From Plasmodium relictum (taxonomy: Eukaryota; Apicomplexa; Aconoidasida; Haemosporida; Plasmodiidae), in assembly GCF_900005765.1 (NCBI RefSeq), contig NC_041679.1, positions 334,057 to 398,056 of the forward strand: a stretch of 64,000 bases of DNA, in the 5' to 3' direction. Shown here one piece after another: positions 46,169 through 56,827 of the stretch (within the stretch, counting starts at the first letter, position 1; each line of letters starts with the position of its first letter). The notes under the pieces are model-generated. The model had not been told where the DNA came from. It was given only the letters and a program-made list of their open reading frames with translations, and searched no databases. A program made the translations under genes and the position numbers.

Positions 46169-46831
46169 TCAAACGTATAAATGTTTAGGTTTTTTATTAT
46201 CTATTTTATTTTCCGTTTCAGTTGATTTTTTGTAATTTTTTAAAAAATCTAGGTATTTATAAAGCCCATTCATAGCATACATAAGTAAATCTTTTTCATA
46301 TTCTTGGTTATACTCATTTAATTTTAAATATTCTGCTGCACACTGCTTTTTTTTAAGGTTTTTTCTTTTCTTTTGCTGTTTACTTGTTTCATTAATTAGT
46401 GATTTACATTTTTTATTTTTTAATGTACTAGGCATAAATAAGTTATCATCATCGCATAGTTCTTCATTATCATCTAGGTCTTCTGACTCGCTATCATTTG
46501 TTTTTATTTTAAATTTATCAGATTTTTTGCCTTCTTTTTTATTTATCTTTTTGTTTTTTATTTTTTTGGTACTACTTAAACTTTTTGTTTCTTCTTTTCT
46601 TTTTTTTTCTTTTTTTTTTTTATTTAAGGAATCCTCATGTTCTGATAAATTTAAAGCTTTATCTTTATTAATCTTTTTTTTATATTTTTCACCATTCTTC
46701 AAACTTAATCCACTTCTCAATTTTTTTGTTTTTTTTAATTTCAAATTTTCAGTAGTTTTTTTCTGATTTAATTTTTTATTTTTGAAACTTTCTACTACTT
46801 TCATTTTTGCAAATTTTTTAATATTTTTCAT
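46169..46831 (-). CDS. Lysine-rich basic protein, possibly nucleolar
   Basis: Single exon, 220 residues, family not recognised. About a third of the residues are Lys, in clusters typical of nuclear or nucleolar signals (KKKKEKKRKEETKS, KKIKNKKINKKEGKK). An acidic stretch follows near 113-128 (DSESEDLDDNEELCDDD). Only the C-terminal 60 residues look like a folded or conserved piece: CAAEYLKLNEYNQEYEKDLL then MYAMNGLYKYLDFLKNY. Basic/acidic alternation of this kind is common in small ribosome-assembly factors, but I see no motif that proves it. It lies between L34 and USE1, all on the minus strand and separated by ordinary spacers. Confidence 0.7.
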   Translation of the reverse strand: MKNIKKFAKMKVVESFKNKKLNQKKTTENLKLKKTKKLRSGLSLKNGEKYKKKINKDKALNLSEHEDSLNKKKKEKKRKEETKSLSSTKKIKNKKINKKEGKKSDKFKIKTNDSESEDLDDNEELCDDDNLFMPSTLKNKKCKSLINETSKQQKKRKNLKKKQCAAEYLKLNEYNQEYEKDLLMYAMNGLYKYLDFLKNYKKSTETENKIDNKKPKHLYV

Positions 46832-47439
46832 AATAAAAAAAAAAAATTATTTTATTTAATTTTTTTTTTTCTCAAAAAAAAATATGAATTAAGCAATACA
46901 ATTTTTTTTTTAATTAAAAAATAAAATTATTCTTTTATTACAATATTTAACGGATTTCTCATTCTTCAGAAATGTATAATTCTTAAATATATATATTAGA
47001 AGAAAAAAAATATATATGTTTGCTTCAGAAAATTTAAAAAAATTGTTATTTTCGTAATTATTAGAAATAAACTCTATTATACTTTTAAATGTTTTTTATT
47101 TTTTAAATAAACTTTTTTTTTTTTTTTTGTTATTATTCCATTACATTTTATTCTTTATTTTAATAAATTTATTCAACTGTTATTTTCTTTTCTTTATTAT
47201 TGTTGTTTTTTATTAATGAAGGCTTTTTTATTATTGTTTATATATATTTAATTTTATATAATTTTATCCTTTTTTTTTTATTTTTATGTATTAACGATTT
47301 ATTTGTTGTATGAAAAACTAATCTTAAATGAATTACTTGATAGAGATTTTTTTTTTATTAGCATATTTATTAAAGTTTTAAATAAAATTATGTGTATATA
47401 TAAATAGAAAAAAACTCGAATGTACTCTCCAAAGGAAAT
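46832..47439. other. Intergenic region, no gene seen
   Basis: 608 bp between the USE1 3' end and the lysine-rich gene start (both minus). T-rich homopolymers only; presumably the promoter of the lysine-rich gene and USE1 3' region. Confidence 0.45.
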
Positions 47440-48600
47440 TTATAAAAACACTATAACAAAAAATGTTAGCATAAAAAGTAATATTGAAATAGCAATTATT
47501 ATTAAAGATAAGAAGAAAGAAATATTTTTACTTTCATTCATTTTTTTTGTTTTTTTATTTACATCTGCCAAGGCATCTAAATTCTGTAATTGTTTACCTG
47601 CAGCTTTTTCTAAAGTTTTATTATCTTCAACTATTATATCTCTGTAAGTTAAAACATTTTCTTTCATTTCTTGAGCCAATAAACATAATTCTTCATCAAT
47701 ATTTTCATTGGAGAAATTAATATTTTTTTTCTTTTCCATTTTTTTCCTGACATTATTTTTTTTATATTCAAATGTATGCTCATAAATTAAATTGTCGTAT
47801 TCATCTATATGCTCACTCCATTCTTTTATAATATCATCTTTTAAAATTTTATAATTTTCTAAGTTAGTTGTATATACATTTTCATCAGGAAATAATGTTT
47901 TTTTACTATTTTTAGAAATAATTTCTTCTTCTATTTGTTCTTCCTCTTTGCTATTATATTCATTTCGATTATTCTCATTTATGTTGTTTAAGTTAAATGA
48001 TATGGATTTTTTTTTTTCTTCTTTTTCTTTATTAGTTTCTGTTTTTGTTATAATATCATTTATATTATTGTATGAAAATTCTTTATTACAATTTTTAATA
48101 AAATTATAATTTATATTATCAAAGTAATTTTTAACTTCTTTTGCATTTTGTACATTAATATTACTATTATTATCAGCTACATTGATTGTATTATCAACAT
48201 TATTCATGTTCCTAGTATTTATATAATTATTTATATTATCACTATTTAAATTATCATGATTCGTGTAACTATTATTCATATCATTACTTAAACTATCTAT
48301 ATTACTATTATTATGTAGAATACTTTTTTGTTTGAAGTTATTAAAATTGTTTTTTTCTTGTGAAATTAAATTTTCTAAACAGTTTTTCTTATTAATAATT
48401 TTTTTTAATATATCTAATTCGGTTATATCACTTGATTTATTTATTTTTTCTCTTAGGGAATTTGAAAAATCATCAATGTATGATTTTAACTCATTTATAA
48501 ATAATATTATTTTTTCTTTTTCTTCATCTTTTTCGTTAAAATTTTCACATGTAATTTCTACTTCTCTTAAAAATTCAAAAATTTCATCAAACTCAATCAT
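47440..48600 (-). CDS. USE1: Qc-SNARE USE1-like, tail-anchored
   Basis: Single exon, 386 residues. USE1 is the Qc-SNARE of the ER that, with syntaxin 18, Sec20 and Sec22, receives COPI vesicles returning from the Golgi. The SNARE core lies at about 309-358: IDEELCLLAQEMKENVLTY, then VEDNKTLEKAAGKQLQNLDAL, closely matching the USE1 pattern EEMxxxLKxNxLxxxxIIxxDNxTLEKxxxxxxxNLxxL. A C-terminal membrane anchor of about 22 residues (FFLSLIIIAISILLFMLTFF) follows, with almost no lumenal tail. The N-terminus has short helices and the middle is an Asn-rich insert (about 100-175). It shares a 643-bp head-to-head spacer with the ribosomal L1 gene. Another ER/Golgi Qc-SNARE is the alternative, but the core favours USE1. 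Confidence 0.85.
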   Translation of the reverse strand: MIEFDEIFEFLREVEITCENFNEKDEEKEKIILFINELKSYIDDFSNSLREKINKSSDITELDILKKIINKKNCLENLISQEKNNFNNFKQKSILHNNSNIDSLSNDMNNSYTNHDNLNSDNINNYINTRNMNNVDNTINVADNNSNINVQNAKEVKNYFDNINYNFIKNCNKEFSYNNINDIITKTETNKEKEEKKKSISFNLNNINENNRNEYNSKEEEQIEEEIISKNSKKTLFPDENVYTTNLENYKILKDDIIKEWSEHIDEYDNLIYEHTFEYKKNNVRKKMEKKKNINFSNENIDEELCLLAQEMKENVLTYRDIIVEDNKTLEKAAGKQLQNLDALADVNKKTKKMNESKNISFFLSLIIIAISILLFMLTFFVIVFL

Positions 48601-49243
48601 ATTTTACACTTTTATGAAAAAAAATAAAAAAGAAGGAAACATAAATTATTCTTACTCATATCTATCACAGTTTTTTTAATTATAGAAATTGAGATAACAA
48701 AAAATTTAATTTTTCAACTATTTGTTTTTAATATTAATTATTCTTATTTCAATAAAAATATATACAAATAGAAACACACACAAAAAGAAAAAGAAAAAAA
48801 AGGATAAAAAAATATTATGTTTTTTTTAATTTATACATATTTTATTTATTTTTTTCTTCACTGTTATATAAATTAAATTTAATGTATCTTGTAAATTTTT
48901 ATTTTTTTTTTTAATATGATTTTGTAATAATTTGTTAAACTAAAAAATACAAATGTATAATAAAAAAATTAAATCTAATAACACTTTTTTTGAATTTCTA
49001 ATTATGAGTATCTACATTTCCTCATAAAGTTGCGTATGCAAATGATATGAATATTTAACAACTTTTAAAACAGAATAATATATTATTTTAATATTCTTAA
49101 TGTTTTATAATATTTTTATATCTTTCAATTTTTTTTTTTTTTGTAAAAGTATATTGAAGTGTTTTTAAATTATATATATATATACATTTTTAATTTAGCT
49201 TCGTCCTAATATTTTTTGTTTTTTTTGTTTTTTCGTTGATAAA
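48601..49243. other. Divergent promoter region, no gene seen
   Basis: 643 bp between the head-to-head USE1 and L1 genes, a compact candidate for a shared bidirectional promoter. T tracts near 48901 and 49130 and (TA)n near 49172 flank it. No open frame. Confidence 0.5.
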
Positions 49244-50299
49244 ATGAAAATTTTTTTATTTTCAAATGCACATATTACATCTAAAATAAATAAAAATTAT
49301 GTAAAAAAAATTTTTTTTATTGAAAAAAGAGAAAGGAAATACATACCTTTTTATGATATAAAAAAAGAAAAAAAGAAAAGACAAAAAACAGAAGAAACTG
49401 AAAATAAAGATGATGGAGAAAAACAAAAAAAAAAAGTTTTTTTTACTAATTTAGTCCCAACTATATCCCCTATGAAAGGACTAAAATTATTGTTTAGTTT
49501 TAAAAATAATAATGAAATTTTATTAGATAAAAATGAGAAAATAAATTTTAATTTGATCATAAGAATAGATATAAAAAGAGAATCTTTAAGAGGAATGTGC
49601 AATTTAATACATAGTGTTGATAAAAATAAAAAAATTTTAGTTTTAGTAGATGAAGAAAATAAAAATTTAAAAAAATACGGGGCTGATTATGTAGGGCTAG
49701 AATACATTAATAAAATAAAGAATGGATGGTTAGATTTCAACATTTGCATAACTAATTTTAAAAATATAAATAAAATTTTACCTATAGCTAAAATATTAGG
49801 CCCTAAAAAACTAATGCCTAACATAAAGTCAGACACCTTAGTAGATAATTTAGAAGAAACAATAAAAAAAATAAAAAGCGGAAATAGAATTGAATATAGA
49901 AGTGAACAAGTAGATACAAATACTTTTGAATTATATAATCAAATTTATAATTTTGAATATGTTGATTTGAATTCTATTGCAAATATTAACGTTAATATAG
50001 CTACAATGGATATGAACTTTTATCATATTTTAGATAATATAAAAAGCTTTGTCACTGAAATTATTAAGAATAATGTTCATTCGAGTCATAATGAAAAAGT
50101 TAATAAACCTACTTTTACTTGGCCACCTATTACATCAAAAAAGAAAAAAAAACTACAATTACAAAGTAATTTATTTAATAAAAGTGAAGAAAACTCAGAA
50201 TCTTTTTTACTAGGAGCATATATCACTTTTAATGGATTTCCTAAAATTTTTCTAAAACCAAATTTATTATATCCTCATTCAGATGGTTATTCCAACTAA
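49244..50299 (+). CDS. Organellar large-subunit ribosomal protein L1 (uL1m)
   Basis: Single exon, 351 residues. uL1 forms the mobile stalk at the ribosomal E site. The family core is clear: FNLIIRIDIKRESLRGMC (compare the bacterial strand near NPRKADQMVRGTV), KKILVLVDEENKNLKKYGADYVG, and the signature ILGPKKLMPNIKSDTLVDNL at about 183-203, followed by IKSGNRIEYRSEQ. The bacterial-type order and a 60-residue basic N-terminal extension mark it as organellar; the cytosolic version (uL1/L10a) has a different signature. The leader (MKIFLFSNAHITSKINKNY) lacks a clear signal peptide, so mitochondrion is more likely than apicoplast. An insert of about 30 residues with Lys runs near 285-310 precedes the last conserved strand GAYITFNGFPKIFLKP. 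Confidence 0.9.
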   Translation: MKIFLFSNAHITSKINKNYVKKIFFIEKRERKYIPFYDIKKEKKKRQKTEETENKDDGEKQKKKVFFTNLVPTISPMKGLKLLFSFKNNNEILLDKNEKINFNLIIRIDIKRESLRGMCNLIHSVDKNKKILVLVDEENKNLKKYGADYVGLEYINKIKNGWLDFNICITNFKNINKILPIAKILGPKKLMPNIKSDTLVDNLEETIKKIKSGNRIEYRSEQVDTNTFELYNQIYNFEYVDLNSIANINVNIATMDMNFYHILDNIKSFVTEIIKNNVHSSHNEKVNKPTFTWPPITSKKKKKLQLQSNLFNKSEENSESFLLGAYITFNGFPKIFLKPNLLYPHSDGYSN

Positions 50300-51279
50300 A
50301 AAGAAAGAAGAAAAAATAATTCAATTGAAATAAATAAAAAAAAGACAAATAATATGAATTGAAATAAAAGGAAATTTCAATAAACCAAGTTTAACGTTTT
50401 ATCCCTTTTTATTTTAATTATTGTTTTTACAGTAATTCTTGTTTATATTTTATAACTTATATTTTTTTTTAAAATGAATTCATTAAAAAAATTTAAGCAA
50501 ATTAATAAGTTATTTTTGTTATTCACTTTTTTAAAAATAAAAGTAAAATGAAAAAAAAAAAAAATAAGAAAATAAGAAAATAAGAAAATGTATAATAGAA
50601 CCATTAAAAAATACACAATAATGATGAAAGATATAAACAAAAAGAATATAAAGAAAAAAAAAATATATGTATATATAATAAGGGGTATAATATAATTATT
50701 TTTTTTCACAATTTTTTTTCGTTTAATAATTTTTACATATTATATAAAATATGCAGTATTTATTCTAATATATATTTTATATAATATTTTTAGTGTAAGT
50801 ATTATTAATAATAAAATACAACATTTAATAAAAAAAAAATAAAATAAAATAAATTTATAAAAACAAATATAAATGTAATATTAGTTATGTATATATAAAT
50901 TAATACTATTATTATATTCTTTCCTATAAAATGGATATGCTGATTACACTAAAATTATATTTATTATTACTTTTTTTTTGTAAATAAATATTAATTCTTC
51001 TATATATAAAAAAAAAAAAAAAAAAAAAAAAAAAGATTAAAAGTTTTCCTTTTTTCATTTATTAATATATTGATAATAGAATTTAAATAAGATTAATAAA
51101 ATATCTTGAATTAACAAAAATAAATTAATTTTCTTTTTATTAGAATAAAAGTGAACATTGACTTTATTATTTAATAAGTGAATTAATATATTTGCTTCTT
51201 TTAATTATGACTATTATATTATTCTTTTTTTATTTTTTAAAGTATTATTTTAATTTTTTATGTATTTGTATTTATATGC
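50300..51279. other. Convergent intergenic region with 27-bp poly(A)
   Basis: Tail-to-tail spacer between L1 and CDC48. It contains a run of 27 A at 51008-51034, other A/T tracts and no supported gene. A C-box-like ATGATGA at 50621 has no D box after it. Confidence 0.5.
51008..51034. repeat. 27-base poly(A) tract
   Basis: Uninterrupted run of 27 A in the convergent spacer, 246 bp past the CDC48 stop codon. Confidence 0.9.
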
Positions 51280-54200
51280 CTATGAAAAATCTTGTAAGGT
51301 AAGTTTTTTTTTAAAATTCTCATATTTTAATACATCTTCTGGCTGAATAGAAATCCTTGCATTTTTAAAAGCTAAATCAAAATGTTTTTTTGAAAGTGTA
51401 GGAACAGGGTCATATGAATCGTTTTCTTGATTTTTATTAGTCTTATTTTTTTCATTTTTCTTTTTTTCTTTTTTTCTAATCTTTAATAAATAAATTGTTT
51501 CTTTAATAGCTTCGTTTACTGCACTTTGACATAAGTTGGTTATGTCTGCACCTGAAAACCCTTCTGTTCTTTTAGCCATATCATAAATATCCACATCCTT
51601 ATTTAAAGGAGTATTTTTAAGAATAGCCTTAAAAATACTATATCTACTTTTTAAATCAGGTAAAGAAATGTAAATTAATTTATCTAGTCTCCCTGGTCTT
51701 GTTAATGCCTTATCTAAAATATCAGGCCTATTAGTAGCAGCAATAATAAAAATAGTCTTTTTTTCATTAATACCATCAATCTCCGTTAAAATTTGATTGA
51801 TAACTCGGTCACTAGCATCATTGTTATTATTACTATTTCTTTCTTTAGCTAATGAATCAATTTCATCAAAAAAAATAATACAGGGAGATGCTGCTCTTGC
51901 TTTATCAAATAAATCTCTAACATTAGCTTCTGATTCACCAAACCACATAGTTAACAATTCAGGTCCTTTAACAGAAATAAAATTCGCCTTACATTCATTT
52001 GCTATAGCTTTAGCCAATAAAGTTTTTCCACAACCTGGTGGGCCATATAATAAAATACCTTTATTATAATTTGAATTAAATTTATTATATAAATGCTTAT
52101 ATTCCAAGGGATATAAAATGGTTTCCTTTAATTGTTCTTTTACTTCATTCATACCACCTATATCTTTCCATGTAACTGTTGGGATTTGAACTTGTCTTTC
52201 TCTTAAAGAGCTTGGGTTACATATGTTTAATGCATGCTGAAAATGTTTTGCTTTTATAGTTAACTTGTTTAATATATATGATGGTATTTTTTTTATTTTT
52301 TTATCTATTTTTTCATGAGAAATCTTTGCATATTTATCTTTTTCATTCATTCCTTTTTCATTATCTTTTTTAAAAAAAAAATTGCTCTTTTTTTTTTTTT
52401 TTTCATCATCCTCTTTTATATTAGACCTAAATATATTTCTGTAAGTTAATTTTTTACTTTCAGAAGGATTAGTAATATATGTGTCATTAGAAACGTCCTT
52501 TTGCTTTTGATCGACGCTAATTTTCATAAATTCAATAAAATCTTCTTCCTCCATATCTAAAAAGTGTATATGTTCTTTTATGCATTGAATGGCTGCTTCA
52601 AAACATAATTGAGCTAAATCAGCACCAACATAACCATGACATTCTTTTGCTATTTTCCTTAAATTGACATCCGAATCTAATTTCATTTTTTTTGTTTTCG
52701 TCAATAAAATTTCATATCTCCCTTGTTCATCGGGAACAGGAATTTCAATTTCTCTATCGAATCTACCAAATCTCCTCAGAGCTGGATCAATAGAATTGGG
52801 TCTATTTGTTGCAGCTAAAACTAAAACATTATTGTTTTTCTTTAAACCGTCCATTAAAGTTAATAATTGAGAAACAACCCTTTTTTCTAATTCATTATTA
52901 CTTTTACTTCTTTTGTTAGCAATCGAATCAATTTCATCAATAAATATGATACATGGAGTTTTTTCACTTGCTTTTTTGAAAATTTTTCTTAGTTTTTGTT
53001 CTGACTCTCCAATATGTTTTGACATTATTTCAGGTCCATTTATAATATAGCAGTAAGCATTACTTTCATTAGCGATAGCTTTTGCAATTGATGTTTTTCC
53101 AGTTCCGGGTATTCCGTGCATCAATACACCTTTAGGTGCTGATATACCAATACTCATAAAAATTTCTGGATATTTTAAAGGCAATTCAATTAATTCTCTA
53201 ATTTTATTTAATTGTTTTTTCATTCCACCAATATCTTCATAAGTAATATCATCATTATTTTCTTCATAATCTTCTCTATCTAAATATTCTTCAGATAAAT
53301 TCACTTCAGATCCTTCATTGATGCAACCGCATTCTTCACTTTCATTTTCTTCTGTGGCTATGTTTAATATTTTAAATTCCAACTTATTATTTTTATAATT
53401 TATATATATATTACTATTTACATATAACGGTTTATAACTATTTTTTAAATAAGGTTTTATCACTTCTTTCTCTATTTCTTCTCTACTTAGATCTCCTACA
53501 GTATCACTAAATGGACTTATTAATACACTTTTTATTTTTTGTACTTTTATATATGGATAGATTTTTATAATGTCATTAGGCATTAATCGTAGATTTTTTT
53601 TCATTGCAAAAGATATAACAACAAAATTTTTTTTTAAACTTTCATCAACTCGAGCTATTCCTAGCATTTCTTTCTTTTTCTTTCCTTTTAATAGAACAGT
53701 AAATCCATCACTTATATTTAATTCTTCCATTTTTTCCTTATTCATATATATTTCAAAGTTGTCTAATTTTTCATCAATATTTTCAACAAGACAGAAATTT
53801 GGAAACTTGCCACTTTCTAGTGCTTTCAAAAGAAAATTGGTTTCTTTATCATCTTCATTTTTATCCTCTTTATTTTCATTTGTAGACACATCATTGTCAC
53901 TATTATGATTATGATTATCATTATTATTATTATCATTATTATTATTATCATTACTATTATTATTATTGCTGTCATTATTATTGTTGTCGTTATTATTATC
54001 ATTTCTATGACTCATATTGCCTTTATTATTATCATGTTTTTTTTTATTATTCCAAAATTTATCAACAATACTATGTATTAAATCATTTTCAAAAATTCTC
54101 CTTTTAAATGTTTCAATATATTTATTATTTAAATTCTTCACATTACTAAAATTATTAGTTATTTTACTATTTTCATTTTTATTTTCAATGTTATCCCTTG

Positions 54201-54675
54201 AACTATCATTTTCAATACTTATATAATTTTTTTTATTAATTTTTTGTTCAAGACTTTTAAAAGTAGAGTTTGAATTAGTTGGGTTTTTTATTTTCTCATC
54301 GTAAATTTTTTTTTCTTTCAATGCATCTTTTTGGTTTTCAAAATATTTTATCTCATCTTTGCTATTATTTATCTCTGTGAAGTTATATTTTTTCTCCTTT
54401 TCTGTTTCTCCTTTTTTATTAGATAATTTCTTACTTATAGATAAACTAACAGAAGCTAAGGGTTTTTTATATTTATTTTTTCTTATAAAAATACCTAGGT
54501 TTTTATAATATTTATTTGTTTTATTCAACTTGATATTTTCAAACAAAATAGTGTTATAATTCTTCTTAATAGAAATTTCAAATGAATAATTTACAACTAA
54601 AATAAAACATAAAATTATATAACATGATATATAATCTTTATAAAAAAAAAAGGAATACATTTTTCTTAAGTCCAT
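51280..54675 (-). CDS. CDC48: Apicoplast CDC48-type AAA+ ATPase
   Basis: Single exon, 1,131 residues. CDC48/p97 is a hexameric unfoldase that pulls ubiquitin-type-tagged proteins; in Plasmodium a second copy works in the apicoplast periplastid space in the ERAD-like import machinery. The leader is bipartite: a hydrophobic signal segment at about 14-33 (YISCYIILCFILVVNYSF) then a Lys/Asn-rich transit stretch. A poly-Asn insert lies at about 215-265. The N-domain runs from about 290 to 400. D1 has Walker A GIPGTGKTS near 518, Walker B IIFIDEIDSIA and ATNRPNSIDPALRRFGRFD. D2 has GPPGCGKTL near 877, IIFFDEIDSLA and ATNRPDILDKALTRPGRLD. Both sites look catalytic. The C-terminus lacks the long acidic tail of cytosolic p97. 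A Lys-rich insert separates D1 and D2. From memory the P. falciparum apicoplast copy occupies the same gene order. Confidence 0.97.
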   Translation of the reverse strand: MDLRKMYSFFFYKDYISCYIILCFILVVNYSFEISIKKNYNTILFENIKLNKTNKYYKNLGIFIRKNKYKKPLASVSLSISKKLSNKKGETEKEKKYNFTEINNSKDEIKYFENQKDALKEKKIYDEKIKNPTNSNSTFKSLEQKINKKNYISIENDSSRDNIENKNENSKITNNFSNVKNLNNKYIETFKRRIFENDLIHSIVDKFWNNKKKHDNNKGNMSHRNDNNNDNNNNDSNNNNSNDNNNNDNNNNDNHNHNSDNDVSTNENKEDKNEDDKETNFLLKALESGKFPNFCLVENIDEKLDNFEIYMNKEKMEELNISDGFTVLLKGKKKKEMLGIARVDESLKKNFVVISFAMKKNLRLMPNDIIKIYPYIKVQKIKSVLISPFSDTVGDLSREEIEKEVIKPYLKNSYKPLYVNSNIYINYKNNKLEFKILNIATEENESEECGCINEGSEVNLSEEYLDREDYEENNDDITYEDIGGMKKQLNKIRELIELPLKYPEIFMSIGISAPKGVLMHGIPGTGKTSIAKAIANESNAYCYIINGPEIMSKHIGESEQKLRKIFKKASEKTPCIIFIDEIDSIANKRSKSNNELEKRVVSQLLTLMDGLKKNNNVLVLAATNRPNSIDPALRRFGRFDREIEIPVPDEQGRYEILLTKTKKMKLDSDVNLRKIAKECHGYVGADLAQLCFEAAIQCIKEHIHFLDMEEEDFIEFMKISVDQKQKDVSNDTYITNPSESKKLTYRNIFRSNIKEDDEKKKKKSNFFFKKDNEKGMNEKDKYAKISHEKIDKKIKKIPSYILNKLTIKAKHFQHALNICNPSSLRERQVQIPTVTWKDIGGMNEVKEQLKETILYPLEYKHLYNKFNSNYNKGILLYGPPGCGKTLLAKAIANECKANFISVKGPELLTMWFGESEANVRDLFDKARAASPCIIFFDEIDSLAKERNSNNNNDASDRVINQILTEIDGINEKKTIFIIAATNRPDILDKALTRPGRLDKLIYISLPDLKSRYSIFKAILKNTPLNKDVDIYDMAKRTEGFSGADITNLCQSAVNEAIKETIYLLKIRKKEKKKNEKNKTNKNQENDSYDPVPTLSKKHFDLAFKNARISIQPEDVLKYENFKKKLTLQDFS

Positions 54676-55533
54676 TCTTTTAAATACATTTTTAATGTAT
54701 TTTTTTTTTTTTTTAAATATATTTAACTATTGTTAATTATAATACATTTACAAAAAAAAATTATTTTAAATGATTTCTTATTTATGCATCTATTATTAAT
54801 TATTATGAACATAAAAAGTGTATAAATATATATTTGTCATAATTTAAAAAAAAAAAAATATAAATATAAAATAAAATATAATATAAAAAAAATTAATAAT
54901 TAATAAATATCATATGAATATACACATGTTTATATATATAATGCTATTACATAATATTTAAAAAAACAATTTTTTTTTTTTTTATATACGTAATATATTT
55001 TTTTTTTTTCTTTCATTATGTTTTCCATTTCTTTTTAATAACACAAGATAAATCTATTAAATAAAATTTTAATAAAACATACCTCTTTTATGTATTATTT
55101 TGTTTTATTTAATGATTTTTCATAAGTAAAAAATCTATTAATCTTTTATATCTTTAAATTTGAATACATACAAAATTTACCATGTATATATATTTCTATA
55201 TTTAGAAAATATCATATTTTTAAATAATATTACTTTTAAGAAATAATATTAATTTATTTGATTCCTTTTTCTTTTTTCTTTTTTTTTTATTCTATATATT
55301 TACAAAAAAAATTAATTGTATTATTAAAGAATATTCTTGTTATTGCTTAGTTTAATTCTTTTAATATATTTGTAAAAAAAAAAAATTTTTTTAAATATAT
55401 ATTTATATAGAGTGATTCTAAGAATTATTAAAAAAACAAAATAATATATAAGTTTTTAATTTAACTAAAAAAATAATAATTGAATTATGTATAATGAATT
55501 ACCAATTTATGTAATAAATAACAAAAAAAAGAA

Positions 55534-55569
<36 letters not shown>

Positions 55570-55788
55570 TAATTAATTAATTAAAATATCACTTGAATAC
55601 TTTATTTTATTTTTCTTTTATTTGAATTTCCTTATAAAATTTCTTATTTTAATATATATATTTATTTTAAAAAATTGAATAAAAAATTTTTTAATGGCAA
55701 TCAAGTTATTGGTCTTTTTTAATTCTTTTTTTAATTCTTCTTATTAATAATTTAAAATTCCTTTTTTTTTCTCTACAATTAATGAATT
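54676..55788. other. Intergenic region, no gene seen
   Basis: 1.1 kb upstream of CDC48 and downstream of the 56247 gene. A/T tracts, and an (AAT)n microsatellite at about 55538-55568. Presumably the CDC48 promoter. Confidence 0.45.
55538..55568. repeat. (AAT)10 trinucleotide microsatellite
   Basis: About ten uninterrupted AAT units in noncoding DNA between CDC48 and the small membrane-protein gene. Confidence 0.85.
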
Positions 55789-56247
55789 TTATGATGAATT
55801 AATACTTTTTTTTTTTGCATAATAATAAATAGTTATAGCTGTAAAGTTTCCAATTGTATGTATAAATAAATGACATATAGTACTGTAAGAATTATAACTA
55901 TATTTTTTTCCAGTAAAATAAGATGTCGCTACTAGTATAGAAGAAAAAAAACAAATAAATACACAAAGAGAATTTATATAAAATGAATAAATCAAATGAA
56001 CAATAATACTCAATATCGTCACTACTATGTCAAGTTTCCTTTTCATTCCTAATTCTGGTTTTCTCCAATGTAAAAGAGAAGTTGTAAGTAAAGAAAAATT
56101 TAATATAGACAAATAATACAATTCACAATATACACAAAACATAAATGCAAAAAATAATTGAAAAGAAGAGAGAAATAATATATGTTCACATTCATAACTT
56201 ACGTATTTGCAATTCTTCTCTTTTTTACTAAATATATGTATTCCCAT
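55789..56247 (-). CDS. Small polytopic membrane protein, unknown function
   Basis: Single exon as read, 152 residues, family not recognised. Five or so hydrophobic segments follow a short Cys/Lys N-terminus: about 25-45 (LFLSSFQLFFAFMFCVYCEL), 47-60, 72-95 (VVTILSIIVHLIYSF), 98-113 and 125-146. Between the second and third is a striking non-hydrophobic loop, LLHWRKPELGMKRKLD, with Trp, Arg, Pro and Gly spaced as in a conserved motif; similar loops occur in small eukaryotic multipass proteins of unknown role. Two His lie in later helices (IVHLIYSF, CHLFIHTIGNF), which with the HW motif might be functional. An acceptor-like TTTTTTCAAG ends just before the ATG, so an upstream exon cannot be excluded. 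It is head-to-head with the 56828 gene. Confidence 0.75.
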   Translation of the reverse strand: MGIHIFSKKEKNCKYVSYECEHILFLSSFQLFFAFMFCVYCELYYLSILNFSLLTTSLLHWRKPELGMKRKLDIVVTILSIIVHLIYSFYINSLCVFICFFSSILVATSYFTGKKYSYNSYSTICHLFIHTIGNFTAITIYYYAKKKSINSS

Positions 56248-56827
56248 TCTTGAAAAAAAAAAAAAAAACTCTTAACTATGAAATTGGAATAACAAAGATA
56301 ATCTTAAATTTATCAATGAAAAAAAAAAAAATTCTTAATATACCATAAAAATTATACTAAATAATAAATTACAAAGAAAAAAAAAAAATACTAAAAAGAA
56401 TAGTAAAAATAACCATAAAAAAAAAAAAAAAATTTAAGGTTTACACATGCTTCATTAAATAAATTGATATATATTTTTGAAGTTTTAAGAAAGTTCAATT
56501 TATTAGAAAATATAACAAAAAAAAAAAAAAAAAAAGTATAAATAATTTTCATATATAAGAAATTATAAAAAATGCTATATATAATAATTCTTAAAAAAAA
56601 AAAAAAATTAACACCCTTGAACAAACTAAATTATAAATTTTTTTTCTTTAGTATATTTTTTTTTTTTTAAATATGCTTTAAAATTTTTATAAAAAAAATG
56701 TCTATATATAAATATATGTACATTATTAAACATTTTAATTATTAATTTTTATTTCTTCTGAATTTTTTTTTTTTTAATATAGATGTTTTAATTCAATTTT
56801 TTAAAATTATTATTTGTATTATGAAAA
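56248..56827. other. Divergent promoter region, no gene seen
   Basis: 580 bp between head-to-head genes at 56247 (-) and 56828 (+). Long A runs at 56263-56277, 56418-56432 and 56519-56535. A 77-codon minus frame at 56391-56624 contains a plausible leader-like piece but I found no phase-consistent splice into the downstream gene. Confidence 0.45.

Noticed and set aside
50621-50627. ATGATGA as a C/D-box snoRNA C box
   Set aside because: No CTGA D box at a suitable distance and no terminal stem.
56391-56624. Upstream leader exon for the small membrane-protein gene
   Set aside because: A signal-like stretch is present, but no donor gave the right phase to the acceptor-like site before 56247.
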